A DNA stretch of 64,000 bases, taken from the NCBI GenBank assembly GCA_951804985.1, contig OX638132.1:86804696-86868695 (forward strand). The letters are read 5' to 3'. Made by a program: the position numbers and the translations under genes. This document shows, in pieces, positions 1 to 12,800 of this stretch. The notes below the pieces were generated by a model, which made no database searches, had not been told where the DNA came from, and saw only the letters and a program-made list of their open reading frames with translations. Position 1 is the first letter of the stretch; the number at the start of each line of letters is the position of its first letter. The DNA is from Dryomyza anilis (taxonomy: Eukaryota > Arthropoda > Insecta > Diptera > Dryomyzidae).

Positions 1-1680
1 GAAAATTAATGCATATTTTAAAAATTTATATTCTCTTACACAGCAATGCGCCACGCCAAAATATGATGTCGAATCGTCACTATTAAGTAAAAGCGAAAAC
101 CATTCAAACAAATTTAGCGAATGTTGTTTTAAATATGAAAACGAAATGGGGAGAATGTAGCGGTACACATTCACGCAATTATAAGTCAACTAAACTGTTA
201 CTTTAGCGTTATATATTTTAAGATATCAAAAACCAAACAAACATTACAAACAGAAACCACAATTTAAGTCCGAATACGCAGAAAAAACCATTCAAAGAGT
301 TTGTGAAATGTAAAGATCAACACACGATTTACAACTATTTTATTAAATATTAGCTACTACAAACATAAAACTATCTATACAAAATGCAGTTAAATATTTA
401 GCATAAGGCTATGCAAACTAAATGCATAATAAAAATTACAAAACAAAAAAAAAAACGACAACATTAATCTATGCGTTTAGCTGAGAGAATAACAGATGCG
501 TTTGTGCGAACGAACAACTAATCCTCCAATATAGACACGATGGATTACTTGCGTTTCTTTGTTTAAATCCTACCGCAACTTTTTAAATATTTAAACAATT
601 CAAGTATTTTTTAGTCTTAATTCTTTGGCAAATATTTTAACGGTTTGTCTGTCTAATGTAATATATATAAAAAAAAAAAATATAAACCAAACAAATGATA
701 GTTTATTGTATACGTTACACAATTATCAATGACGACTGGAATATTTTAAATAATAATTTATACTATATTGTAACCTTTAAAATAAACTACAACCAACCAA
801 TCATTCTTATCTAAAAAAAAAAATTGTAAACCAAACTGTGAATGTAATAAAAGATTTAACAAAGATAAAACAACAGCTTACCAAAATGGTAAAGGTCCTT
901 TTTTTTTTTGGTAATAGGCATAACGAGCGAATAACCACATAATGATCTCGATAACGGATGCTAATAATGATAGATATATAATTGTAAGTCCAAATACGTT
1001 ACATTTCATTGGATGAAACAGCTAAAATAATGCGCACATACGAAAAACACTACAAGCATATTGTCTTTATAGTGATTAGGTTTAAGTGGTTTATAATTCC
1101 AGAAATAAAATAAATTTATTGTAATACTTTTATTCTGGCCAAAGAAGGCTTTGTATTACAAAATAAACAATTCAATAAATATATGTCAAAGAAGTGAATC
1201 ATCAAATATTGGTACTATTAAAAAGGTTTTTGTAATCATACAAAACAAAACAAAAAAAAATTGTAAATCATGTGACTAACGCATTTTTATTTTAATTAAA
1301 TATTTATGTTATAGTCGGCTACAGTGCTCTGGATTTGTATTGCAACAATCTAAAGTTAAAACTCGATTCTGGCATGCGCGTGGTAAAACAAAAACCGGAA
1401 AATATAGTGTAATGAACAAACGAACATAATCTGTCGTGAGTGCAGTTAACATTATTAGATTAACTCGGCAAGATGCTTCGATCAACACTGCATTGCATCC
1501 CCTGAGCGTTGGTTAATTTGTTAAAAAAATATCAAAATATATATTACAACCATTTCCCAAAAATTCAGAATCCGATTAAGCTTTTAAAACAATTTTAATT
1601 TTTAATCAAATCACAAATAATTAAAAGTAAAAAATATGAAATAAAAAATAATTTTTAATATAAAACGTTTTTAAGAATCC
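1..1680. other. Gene-free AT-rich stretch, possible 3' UTR of an upstream gene
   Basis: No ORF with coding character is seen. The sequence is AT-rich with short A runs, several AATAAA-type hexamers (for example near 780 and 1110) and no clear inverted repeat until about 1620. This texture resembles a long dipteran 3' UTR of a plus-strand gene lying to the left, but nothing proves it. It ends at a short AT-rich segment (about 1620-1680) that recurs near 25.02 kb. Confidence 0.25.
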
Positions 1681-1688
1681 AATAGATT

Positions 1689-3180
1689 ATATTGTCGTCG
1701 TTCAGTGAAAAGTCGTTAAGTCCAAAAAAAACTCATCTTTACGTTGGAAAAATCCTCGTAGTCCTACATCTTAACAACCGAAGATATTAAAAATAAAAAA
1801 ATCACTAACTCCAAATATTTAAAAATTCAGTTCAGTGAAAAGTACTCAAGTAGAGATGGGCGCGTGTCGTGCTTTTTTCGTGTCACGCCCGAAAATCTGT
1901 GTTTGTGCGTGCAAATCTTAGTGCGTGCTAGTTTCGTCCGTTCCACCCATTGAATTTTTTTTATAGTTTCTACACCAATTTAAAAAAAAAACCACCCTTC
2001 CGGTTTAAAAAAATAATAATTTCGTTGTATTTTAACCTTTTCTTAAAAATCTGTTGTTTTAGTTTTACTTATGGATTTAAGAGAATAAAACAGCATCAAA
2101 CATAGTTTTTGAATTATTTATTACAGGGACTAAAACCTATTTGAATATCGGTCCCGGTTCTTTGCGTTTCCTGACAGGGACTATAATATCTGTTCCGGTT
2201 CCGATATTTTTAAAATAGCGGTACCGATTTCAACCAGTAAACATATATATGTTCCGATTCCAGTTCGGGATCAACAGATTTTTAATAACGATTCTGGTTC
2301 CAAAATTCTAAATCGGTTCCAGTTATTATTTTTCACGTTACAACCCGTGTTTTATCGTGCTTCTCGTGCGTGCCTGTAAATTTACTCGTCGCGCTCGTGC
2401 TCGTGCGTGTCACCTATCGCCGTGCCCGTGCCATGAAAAAGAGGCACGCGCCGCCCATCTCTATACATTTAGCCCTTAAAAAGGGGCCGATCAAATCTAA
2501 AACTATAGAAGAAGATCTACGTGGTCATTCCTTATCAAAAAATACTATAATATTACTATAATCGCGGCGTAAAAAATAAGTCAAATTTTTCTTAGTAATT
2601 TTTCACTGAACGGCAATCGTCTAAATCTGAATAAAACGGTGCCGATTCAACAAAAATGGTCGGATTTCAACGATTTTTGGTTTAAATGCTAAATACTGAA
2701 ATCCGATACAATTCTTTGGATAAACTGGAGCACTGTTACTGTTTATATGGGACTTAGTGACTTTTCATTGAACGGCAATCGTCGAACTATGATTGATTAA
2801 AACGGTGCCGAGTCCACAAAACTGGTAGGATTTCAACGATTTTTGGATTAAATGATAGATATTATGAAGTTCGTTCATCTCCTATTCAAACTGAAAGCTG
2901 AAACAATTATTTGGACAAACTGGAGAACTGTTACTGTTTATATGGGATTTAGTGATTTTTCACTGAACGATAAAGAAAATAAGCCAATAACGGTCATGAG
3001 TTTTGTCCAAACTATTTTTTTTTTGCATTTTGTAGCGGATTGTGTTGTCTATACTACAAGCTTAGCACTATTTGAATCCAAAATTGTTATTGATTTGTTA
3101 TGGTAATTTATATCTTTAAAAGCAATTATCTAATACTCAATTTTTGGACTTAGTGTCTTTTCACTGAACGACGACGATAT
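1689..3180. repeat. 1.5 kb non-autonomous DNA transposon with terminal inverted repeats
   Basis: The left end (1689-1728) and the reverse complement of the right end (3141-3180) match at about 36 of 40 positions; the shared core is GTCGTCGTTCAGTGAAAAG. Internal copies of the same core (TTCACTGAACG or its complement) sit near 1830, 2600, 2765 and 2955, so the terminal motif is repeated inside the element. The segment 2597-2758 is duplicated, with changes, at about 2760-2950. No transposase is encoded; the short ORFs inside are not protein-like. Superfamily not recognised. Confidence 0.7.
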
Positions 3181-5140
3181 TATCTACCGCTCCACGTTTC
3201 ATTTTAAATCATCTCATAATTTTTAATATTTCTTTTTTGTATATGTATATGTTGAGGCAATATTTAAAATCTCGAAGGTAGTTTCAATCAATTACCTAAT
3301 AAAAACGTTTTAAAAAATAAGTTTCTGATCGTAGCTGCCAAACGAATTCAGTTAGAACGGTCAAATCTTCACTAATTGAAGCATACGTTCAATGCAAACA
3401 TCGCAAGATGAAAAAAAAAATTTTGTTTGTATATTTTTGTAGACAGCAATTTCTATGTGCTCAAATAAAAATTATTTGAATTCTGATTAATTGAAAGTTA
3501 TAATTAAACGATTAATCGTAAAATACGTAAAAATTAATTGAAAAATACGATTAATCGAATTAATGATTAATCGTGATTGCTATTAATCGCACAGCCCTAA
3601 GTATAATAGAATAAATACAAGAAACAACGAATACTGCACTATACATGGTTAATTTGAAACAAAACATGTGTACTGCTTGATGTTGTAGAATACTTGTGTT
3701 GTTTTCAAAAATCAGAATATAAACTGTATAAAACGCAACGAGTGCAGTAAATAATAGTACAATACTTGTATCAAAATTGCTTTTCTATGTACATTCATGC
3801 AGATGTTTAGTATGTATACAGAAATATAAAGTAACAAGTCGTTCAGGACGAAGCCGTAGCATATACCAGTTTTATTATTAAAATGATCTCTTTTATGGAA
3901 AATATTACGACATTGATTTTGTAATTGTTCCTTTATTATTTTTATTAGTCTTTAGACGATTAACTAAAACGGCCAATGTAGTATAAATTGAAATAATGAA
4001 CGGAAATGTAAGATATCGGTTATTTTATAATTTATTTCATTATTTGTTTTATATAATTTTCGGGGCCGGGTTTAAATGTTAGTAATAATTGTAACTGACA
4101 AAAATTTAAGAGTTTTACTAAATATAGAGTATTCCCAGATGTCGTGTAAAAGAATGAAAACCATTTAAATTTAATAAAACTTTGGAAAAGACCAATTTAA
4201 ATAAATATTATCCTTTCACTTTAAGGTATACAAACTTATTACATCTTTACCACATAATCACAAATACTGAGTTTAAAAACATACCTTAAATTTGTATTAA
4301 AAATGCCTTGGACTTTTTTCAATGTAGATAGATCCCAAGTAAATCTCAAGAACGTACAAAAAAAAGTGAATCAGTAGCTCTGAAAGGCTACTGAAATAAA
4401 ACGTATCACGAAATATTGGCAATATGCATCTCAAAACAAAACACTTTGTCAATGAAAACCTCCAAATACCTCATGTGATCGATATATTGTAAAGAAATAT
4501 TATCAATTGAATGATCAATAAGTGAAATACTTCGCGAAAAATTAAAATTAGTTTTACTAGTATTGATAGATAGATTACTGAAACGGAACCATGAAGTCGC
4601 GTCTGATTAGCACTAAAACTACACAACAAAATGTGAAACAAATTTGTTCAATAAATGCCACCGAGGAATTCGATAATGTGGATTAACATTTTTTTTATGA
4701 ATTTGAGGAAAACTTTTTACAAATAAAAAAAAAAATTTGGATATATTTTGAGGATAGAAAAAATTATGTCAATGCATTATGTCAATGCAAAAGATTCCTT
4801 ATTTTGAATCTTTTTGCCTATTTATAATTTATGAATGTGGCGATCACTTGCAAAAAAATATTGTGAATGTCTTATATCATAAATTTAAATTACTGTTTCT
4901 TTCTTTATTTCGAAACGAAGGACTATTAGACGAAAGTGACGTAATTTTAAAAAAATTTCAAGTTTTAAAAGTCAAGTAACATGAAATTAAAATTTGTCTG
5001 ACGAAATTTTGACGTCAAATTTTCGGTTCGTCATTCGTTTCGAAATACAGAAAGTGGGTATTAAAAGCACCTCAAAGATAAAAGTCATTTTTAAAAGCGG
5101 ACAAAAAAAAAAAAACAAAAATTAATTAAATAATGCATAG
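3181..5140. other. Gene-free AT-rich DNA
   Basis: No supported gene. Around 3480-3600 there is a cluster of GATTAATCG-type words ending in GCACAGCCCTAA; a similar end (GCACAGTCCTAA) occurs near 23665, which suggests the edge of a degraded dispersed repeat. The 66-codon ORF at 4779 has low-complexity composition and no recognisable motif. Confidence 0.3.
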
Positions 5141-5142
5141 GG

Positions 5143-5363
5143 CCCTATTATGACTGGCGAGGCGAATGTAGTTGGCGAAGCGAACGTAAAAAAGCTATCA
5201 CAGCATCCATTCGGCAGAAAAAAGGAAACTAAAGCGAACGTAAAAATCAGGCGAACGTAGAAATCATTCGCCTGAACTTCATTCGTCTGGCGAATGGAAG
5301 CTGTTAAGCTTTATTCGTTCGTTCGCTTTGCCAAGTTCATTCGCTTCGCCAGTCATAATAGGT
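5143..5363. repeat. MITE with ~42 bp terminal inverted repeats
   Basis: The left arm from 5144 and the reverse complement of the right arm ending at 5363 share CCTATTATGACTGGCGA followed by repeated GGCGAA/GCGAACG words. The whole 220 bp is a foldback with GC content above its surroundings. It has no coding capacity. Confidence 0.65.
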
Positions 5364-5870
5364 CACATAACTTTGTACAAAATGCATTTCTGGCTCCAAA
5401 ACCACATCATTTCATGGCTCTATTTTTATCCAAAAAAAAAAAAAGGAAACTGCCATGCTGATGGATAACCAAATAATGTTACTATGAAGTCGGGACCTTT
5501 TTTAAGTCAGCTGCAGCAAAGTTCGGAGTCCAAATTTCAATTAGAACTGTGAGGCGTCTATTAGTCTGACAAAAACGTAAATGTTTAGTCCATGTTTTGT
5601 TTAATCCGATATATATTTCGGTGTCCGGCATCATGAAAAGCATCCCCTTACCATTATAGTACCACCTCCATGCTTGATGCTTTTTTTTAGTGGTATAACG
5701 TGCATTCAATTTGACTTTCTTATATCACATAACCCATCGTGTCTCTTAAGTTTATTTTGGTTTAGTTCTAGTTGAAATTTGAACTCTTAATTCCGTTTAA
5801 ATTGCTGCAGCTGACTTAAAAATTAAGAGTTAATTAAAAATATTAACGTAATTACCTATTTTTCAGTTAA

Positions 5871-6136
5871 CATATCGTCACCTGAGAATTTATTTGGTTC
5901 AAACGTCATTTTTGGGTGAATGATGTTAGGAATTGAATGAACATGACTCAAATATTCACTTTATAATTCCTCTATACGTTTTTCGATATCTCGTATCGAA
6001 TCTGAGATATTCAGTCGAATATGCTCCAAATCGCAAATTTGCTTCTATTTTAACGCAAATGCTAATCTTTTTTGTTGTTTTTCTGGAATTCGACTCAATG
6101 ACGTTTAAGCCAAATAAATTCTCAGGTGACGATATG
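5871..6136. repeat. 266 bp MITE, family A (copy 1)
   Basis: The termini 5871-5908 and 6099-6136 are inverted repeats with only two mismatches in 38; each starts CATATCGTCACCTGAG. TAA flanks both sides (5868-5870 and 6137-6139), consistent with a short target duplication. The interior (CGATATCTC, then CAAATCGCAAATTTGC and TTTTAACGCAAATGC) recurs at 43180-43408, so this is a family. The overlapping ORFs on both strands are produced by the foldback and are not genes. Confidence 0.75.
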
Positions 6137-6139
6137 TAA

Positions 6140-7660
6140 AAGAACAATTAAAAATGTAAATATACATACTAAACTGCGATATACTGAAACTTGAAATATA
6201 CTGGACTATAATATTTAATTTAGTTAACGAACGCGGTTTATATGTTTGATTGGCGTGTTTACAAATCTCAAATAAAAAAAATGTCAGTGGTTACTGGTTT
6301 AACATTGCGTATTGACTATAGTTTAATTCCCAATTTCTGATTTAGTATTTATTTGCAAAACATTATTTCAGATCCTTGCAGTATATTTAATGGATCTGAT
6401 AAAATAAATAAGTAAAATGAATACAAGTAATGTGAAATCCACCGCCACAAATATGAAATGAAACGTAAATAAAACGTACATTTTAATATGTAAATCAGAG
6501 ATTTATATTAGTGACGTGTTTTGTTTCGAAATTGGTGAAATAAATAGTTAAACAAAGATATATTTTATTCTAATTATCTCAAGGTATTGTTTAAATGGTT
6601 CGAATCATATGACGATATTATATATGTTTTTAATTGGCAGCAATTTGGGATGTTAGAAAAATGTTCCTCATAAATAAAAGTGCAGTGACATTTGCTGCAA
6701 TTGTTGAACTTTTTTGTGGCTTTGCTTTTCTAGTTATTTTCAATATTCCAACAAAAAAGATCAGAATGAAATTATCTTTTCGTCATTAGATTGATAAAAC
6801 TTTGCACGCAATACAATAATTGTATTCAACGCAATAAACGAGGTTGTGAGATAAAGGACATCAAAGTAATTCTAAACTTTACAAAAAAAAAACTCATGTT
6901 TTGGTAATTAAAAATGGTATTACTTAGTGATAATGATTCTTAAAAATTTTTGTCCAGCGCCATATAATTTCTTAAAAAATGGCACAGGAGAAACAAAAAT
7001 TATGGTTCTTATTTAAAAACTTATCAATACTTTTCTTTTTAAGGGGATATATATCAACTAGGTTTTAGAATCCCGCAATCGTAAAGAAAATTAGTACCGC
7101 AATTAACACCACAGGTTTCCCGTAAAATGTCTATGTAAAATGTATTGTTAAATTTTTTAAAAACAGATATTGAAACCGAAACGAACAACAATACTCTAAT
7201 GATTTCTATATGTTGCGGTAACGTAATTCATATGAAATGACTTTACGTATCGGTATAATCCTGATCTATGTCAAAAAGTGTTTTTGTTTAGCATAAAGAG
7301 AGACAAAATTTACAGTTACTAAGCGTTTGGCCTGATAATTTTCAAAAAAGATCCAAAACTTTTTAATCGTCCAAGAGTGAATTGCAAAACTGAAATAAAA
7401 GGATGCATTGCATATTATGCAATGAATAATAGGTACATCTTAAAATTTATATTTTCAGATCAACCCGAACTTCAACTTAACAAAATATTTCCATTTTTTG
7501 TTTTGTTTTAACTAAAAATCTTTAGGCAATATTCAAAAACTGAGTATGAGGTCTTGATTAGAACCTTGATGTCTGTCTGAATACCATATATAGATAGTAC
7601 ATTTTTTTGTTGCACTGTGTTATTGTCATTCGAGTTTCCAAAAAAAAAAGCCCAAGGCAC
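6140..7660. other. Gene-free AT-rich DNA
   Basis: No coding region, RNA gene or clear terminal inverted repeat was found in this stretch. Confidence 0.3.
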
Positions 7661-7662
7661 TT

Positions 7663-8505
7663 TTGCCAATATCATGGTTGAAGTATATACAGGTTAGACC
7701 ATCTAGACATTTAATTGACATACAGTGTGCTGAGAATGTCAGGAAGAAAATATTAAAATACAAGAATTAATTGTCATTTTAAACTTTATTTTCAGGTTAT
7801 AGTTTTTTTGCATTGCTAATTGGAGATTTTATTAAAATATCACTTTCACTTTTATTACTTTTGCCAATCACTGTGGTTTCTTTTCGATCCTAAACAATCT
7901 TGATAGTTGGCAAAATGTTGAAATTTACTTTATTTAAAATTTTGAATATTTTATGAAGTTGTAAACAAAGCATTGATGTTTTGTTTTACAAATGTTGAAT
8001 CTTTCAAACAGTTTTCAAAATAAAGTAAATGGCGACTGAATTTTGAAAGATGACTTAAGCGCTCAACCCAATCAATACTTTATATCCGTTGACGCAACGT
8101 ATTCAATTGACATCACGTTTGAAATGTATGAATTTGTATGAAGAGAGTCCCAATGACAAAGTATGCGTTCAAAATAACGCAACGGAGAGAAAAAGTTCTT
8201 CAACTTTTATCTTTTATGTTCCGTTGAATATGTTGACATAAATTTCATTTGATATATTTACTTTTGTGTGTTTTTTAAAATATTTGATATGAAATAAATT
8301 TAAAATATTTGAGAAAAACGAATTAATTATGTTCTAATGCATTTTTGGCAACATGAATAAAACATATCCAAAAATGTTCTCCGGCAACAAAATATTGATT
8401 CGGTCACCGTTTTCCGCGTCAGTTAAATACGTTGAAGTGACGGAAACGAAGTATTGAATGGGTTGGGCGCTTTAACCTGTATATACTTCAACCATGGCCA
8501 ATATA
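7663..8505. repeat. Nested inverted-repeat element containing a 420 bp MITE
   Basis: An outer inverted pair joins 7663-7695 and 8475-8505; both arms carry GGTTGAAGTATATACAGGTT. Directly inside the right outer arm, 8055-8474 is bounded by its own inverted ends: TTAAGCGCTCAACCCAATCAATACT on the left in a slightly changed form on the right (GTATTGAATGGGTTGGGC). The layout is that of one small element inside or beside another. No coding capacity is visible. Confidence 0.55.
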
Positions 8506-9060
8506 ATAACCTCGAACATATTAAAAATATCGCCCAATGCTGATGTACTTCCATTTTAAATTAAATTTTAAAAAATTGTTTTTCATATAAGATTTGTTGT
8601 TCATCACAAACAATCAAAGAAAAAATAATTCATTATAAGGCTGAATTATAAAAATCGTTTTAATTTAAATATACAAAAATTTTAAATATATGTGAAAAAA
8701 AATAAAATGAAAAATTGTAAATTCAAACAATTAATAAAAACAGATTATTTTTTTGCATTTCTAAAATTTGCCAAAGGGAAAAAGTCTTTAGTTTACAAAA
8801 ATAGTTTACGATTGTTTTTCGAACTCTAGAAATTCAAACAAAGTTTTAAAACAACAGTATAATCTGCCACTCAATCAATTCGTTTATTTTATCTATCGGT
8901 ACGTAAACCAAATATTTTATTCTAATTTATTTATCAAAATTCATAAATATACATACAAGATTTGCCCTTCATCAGAAAATGGTGAAAAAGATACGACGTA
9001 TATCTAAGGTGGCAACATTGCACTTTTTGCTCTCGCTCTCTTTCATTCGATTCTCAGCTC

Positions 9061-9445
9061 AGTGTTGCATTTTCCGAAAATAATGTCTCATCAAAAATGA
9101 AAAGTACGATTTAAAATAAAATAGTACTTTTAAAAAAAAAGATTGGGATTGCAAAATTTATGGACGTACCACAAAATTTTAGAAACATAACATTAAAAAA
9201 CAGACAAACAAAAAAACTCTATAGGAAAAATATTTCCCGTTGGCTGAAATCTGAAAAAAAAAAAAAACAAAGGACAGATGGAAATTTATCAAAAGGTACA
9301 AAATATTTCCGTCCAATCAAAATTAACAACCTTATTATCAAAAAATATTTGTACATTAAAAAAATTTACTAAAAATTAAAAAGTACTTAGTACGAACTAC
9401 TAAATATTTCGTAGTCCAAATAGTACGAAGTTATGCAACACTTTA
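9061..9445. repeat. Probable MITE with GTGTTGCAT ends
   Basis: AGTGTTGCAT at about 9061 is answered by ATGCAACACT at about 9434-9443, and next to these the inner arms are rich in AGTAC words (AAGTACGA, AGTACTT). The 70-codon ORF at 9160 is lysine-rich low complexity. The element lies just upstream of the acid phosphatase leader. Confidence 0.4.
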
Positions 9446-9479
9446 TTTTTTCATCGTCTTTTACTTTGTTTGATTTTTT

Positions 9480-9884
9480 TGTTTTTGTGATTTTTTCCGA
9501 TTTCGTTTTAAAGCTTTATTTTGGTAATTTCGTTCGACGTAGGCGGTTGCGTTTCTTGTTACTGCGCTCTAGCTGTTAATTTTCTTTCAATACGCGACAA
9601 TACTGAATATGCATTAAAATGATATTTAAGGCAGCAACAAACAATTAGACAAGTAGAAGACGAGACGATAACAGCAACAACGTCTAAAATAACAACACCA
9701 CCAAATATTGCAACGGCAATTAAAAAGTGAATGCTTCTTGGCAACAGCTGTTGGTACTTGGTGCTGTTGGACCCTGCGGCCTCTTAATACGACGGCCTTC
9801 GTTTGTCTCAGTGGAGCCATTAGAAACTGGTTTGGTTAAAAATTTCTCAATATTTTGCATTCGATCAAAAAAGTCTGCTGCAAA
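9480..9884 (+). promoter_or_regulatory. Likely promoter and 5' UTR of the acid phosphatase gene
   Basis: Base composition changes at about 9530 from T-rich to mixed sequence with CAA/CAG words typical of dipteran leaders, and continues without a splice acceptor into the start codon at 9885. An in-frame ATG at 9855 would add ten residues in front of a canonical leucine-rich signal peptide; I prefer 9885, where the sequence before ATG is CAAA. A transcription start near 9530-9560 is a guess. Confidence 0.4.
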
Positions 9885-12800
9885 ATGTTACGTCCGCCAT
9901 GCATGTTGTTATTGTTGCTGCTGCCATTGCTGCTATTAATTAGTAATCTCCAAGCAACTAATACTCCAAACCAAGCGTCGTTGCAAACTACAAGCGATAC
10001 TAATTCGGCAGCAACAGACGTTGCCGACACCTCGGCACTTAAAGGAAAATTGGTTTTTGCCCATGTGGTGAGTGAGTGAATCTGTGGGTGGCTGCATGGA
10101 TGGCGGTGCCAACGGTTGGTCACTTGGCATTCTGTCTAAATTTGCGATTTACGTTTACAGCTCTACCGGCACGGCGATCGCACACCAATCGAGCCATACT
10201 CAACAGATCCGTGGAACAAATTGGTGGACTGGCCCACTGGCTGGGGACAACTGACGAATGTAAGTTGAACTAAATATATGCGAAATTATTCACAGGTTAT
10301 TTAAAATAGCAAAATGAAACCAGTTACGATTCTAATAATAAATTCGCATTTTAAAAACAATATTTGCTAATCTTGTTTCATAAAAATTAAATGATTTAAA
10401 TTATATTAAATTGTACATTATTTAAAATTATGATATTGTATAAATTAATTAATCAACTTGTAAATAATCCAATATGATTAGGTTTATTAATCGTAATACC
10501 ATTACATTAAATTCACAGAATACACGCCTAGGGTATATCATTTTTTTAAAATTAAATTGATCACATGAAATATTCTTGAAAAATGTGGGATGTTTTGTGT
10601 AATTTGAATGGCAGATTCACGGAATATTTTAGGAAAGGGGCATTTTTGGAAAAGGCAGCTTCTGATACCAGCTGAAGCCTTTGTCTGCTTGAAATCTTTC
10701 GAACTGGTCATTTTGTCTAGGGATCTTAAAATAGGTTATAATTCCGAAACTGATGTTTTTTATATGAATCATTTCATATCAAATCAACCGAGTGATTGGC
10801 AAAACCGTCTCAGAATATGATGAAATTTGGAGGTAGAGTGAAACAACATAACACTTAGATATTGGAAACCACAGATGGTGTGGTTTCAGAGATTTTGGGG
10901 TTTAAAATTTGAAAAAAATCCCAAAAGTGGTTCTAATCAATTGAATGTAACTTAAGCTGTAGTGAATAAAAATAAAATACAAAGGTCTAATTTTAAAGAT
11001 AATTAAACATAATAATTTCCAAAGAGATGTCTTACAATATTTATACCATGTTGCTTTAATAGTGGTCAGTTTTAAACAAAGTATGTTTCAAAATGACATA
11101 TCTCAAAAGTTAAAGTTGTAGTATTTTTTTAAATAAATTTGGGGTGCTGATTCCGAAAATGGCAAAGGCTTTGTCAAATGTACTCTATTTATTGAGATAT
11201 AGACCATTTTTCAAAAAAAAAAAATTGAAGACGCTATAAATGATCAGGTAATTATTATTCTTGGATTTTTCGTTTAGTTATATTTTAACCCTCTGATATG
11301 TGAGAAGATACTTATCGACGTTGTCTACGAAAATGTTACTAATCATTCTGCTCTGTCATTGTATCTAAAAAATAATAATACATCAATTTGTTTTTCATGA
11401 TTCCCAATAAACCAAAAGGCACGTAAACGTACCGTATACGTTCCGTATTTACGGACATAAACACCATTTTCGGCAGCCGTTTACGGGACGTAAAGCAACA
11501 CGTTTTACATATGAAATGAAATTTAAAATACGGCATTCAATTACGTAAATGGCCCGTAGGTACGGCAATAAAACGTGTATGCGTGAACGTAAACGGAACT
11601 TTTTACGGAACTTTTACGCACTAAATGCACGTCAAATGCACGTAAATACGACCCGTAACTAAACGCAAATACTGCACATAAACGGGACGTAAATACAGTG
11701 AATACAAATTTTATAATTATAGAAATATACATTTGCACATAATTGAAAGTATGTTATCAGCATTCATTAGTTGCACTTTTTGCAATTTATTAAAATGTTA
11801 TAACTAGAAATATTCATATATCAATTATATTCTATATTTTTATTATTTCAAATGAAAAATATTTTTCAATTATGAAGAATAAAAATATTTCTTTAAATTA
11901 AGTAAAGCCGTAAAGTTACCGTTTTTCACACGTAAAAATTGTTGTTCGTATTTTTAGCCGTATTTACGTGCACGTAACATTGCTGTATTCTGCACGTAAA
12001 ATTTTTTTTTTTACGAATTTACGGAAAAAGGCGTCTTTGTACCGGAATGACGTGGCCGAAACGGTGCGATATCCGTATCAACTACCGTATTTACGGCTAG
12101 ACCCGTATTTACCACGTAATATTGTGCCGTAATATCACCGCAATAACGGGCAATAACGGACAATAACGGACACTCATTTTCACATACCCGTTTTCACAAC
12201 TACGTTTCAGATAATTGATTTTTAATTTTATGTTTGTATTATTTTTATTTTTAAGAGATTTCTTCATTTTACTTGTTGCAATAAAATATATAGTATACAT
12301 TCTTTGCAAATTTAGGTATATATCGGTTGTTTTTTAAAGAATTAACTATTCACAATTAGAAGGTATTGGTACGAACATGCTTTAGGGTTCTCTCAAGTAC
12401 AACAGTTTTAGTATTTAACTTTTATTACAGATGCAACAAAAAATTTACGTTTCTGTGTTATTGTGTCGTAAATATACCACATGGTACGTATACCAGACTG
12501 AAAGACGACGAACTGTGATACGCTCAATAATACCGCAATACATCGTTTAATTAACAGTTTTATGATAAGACTGATTTATTTCTCAGAAACGTAGAGCTAC
12601 TTCGATAAGCGGTACTGCTCGAGTTCCAACATTGCTTTGCATCTTAATTTCGTAGTTAGTTTAGTTATGCGACTTTGTAACAGTTATACACGTCGATAGG
12701 CACATTTCTGATTTTTCAAAGTGCAAAAAAAAGAAAAATCTCAAATCAAAACAGACGAACAAATGTTAGTGCCACCACAACTATTTTGTTTTTTATTATT

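Noticed and set aside
2370..2561. 63-codon ORF with RARAMKKRHA
   Set aside because: It lies inside a TIR element, begins in CGTGC-rich repeats, and has no homology that I recognise.
9855..9884. Upstream in-frame ATG of the acid phosphatase
   Set aside because: It would place ten polar residues before the signal peptide; the second ATG gives a canonical signal sequence.
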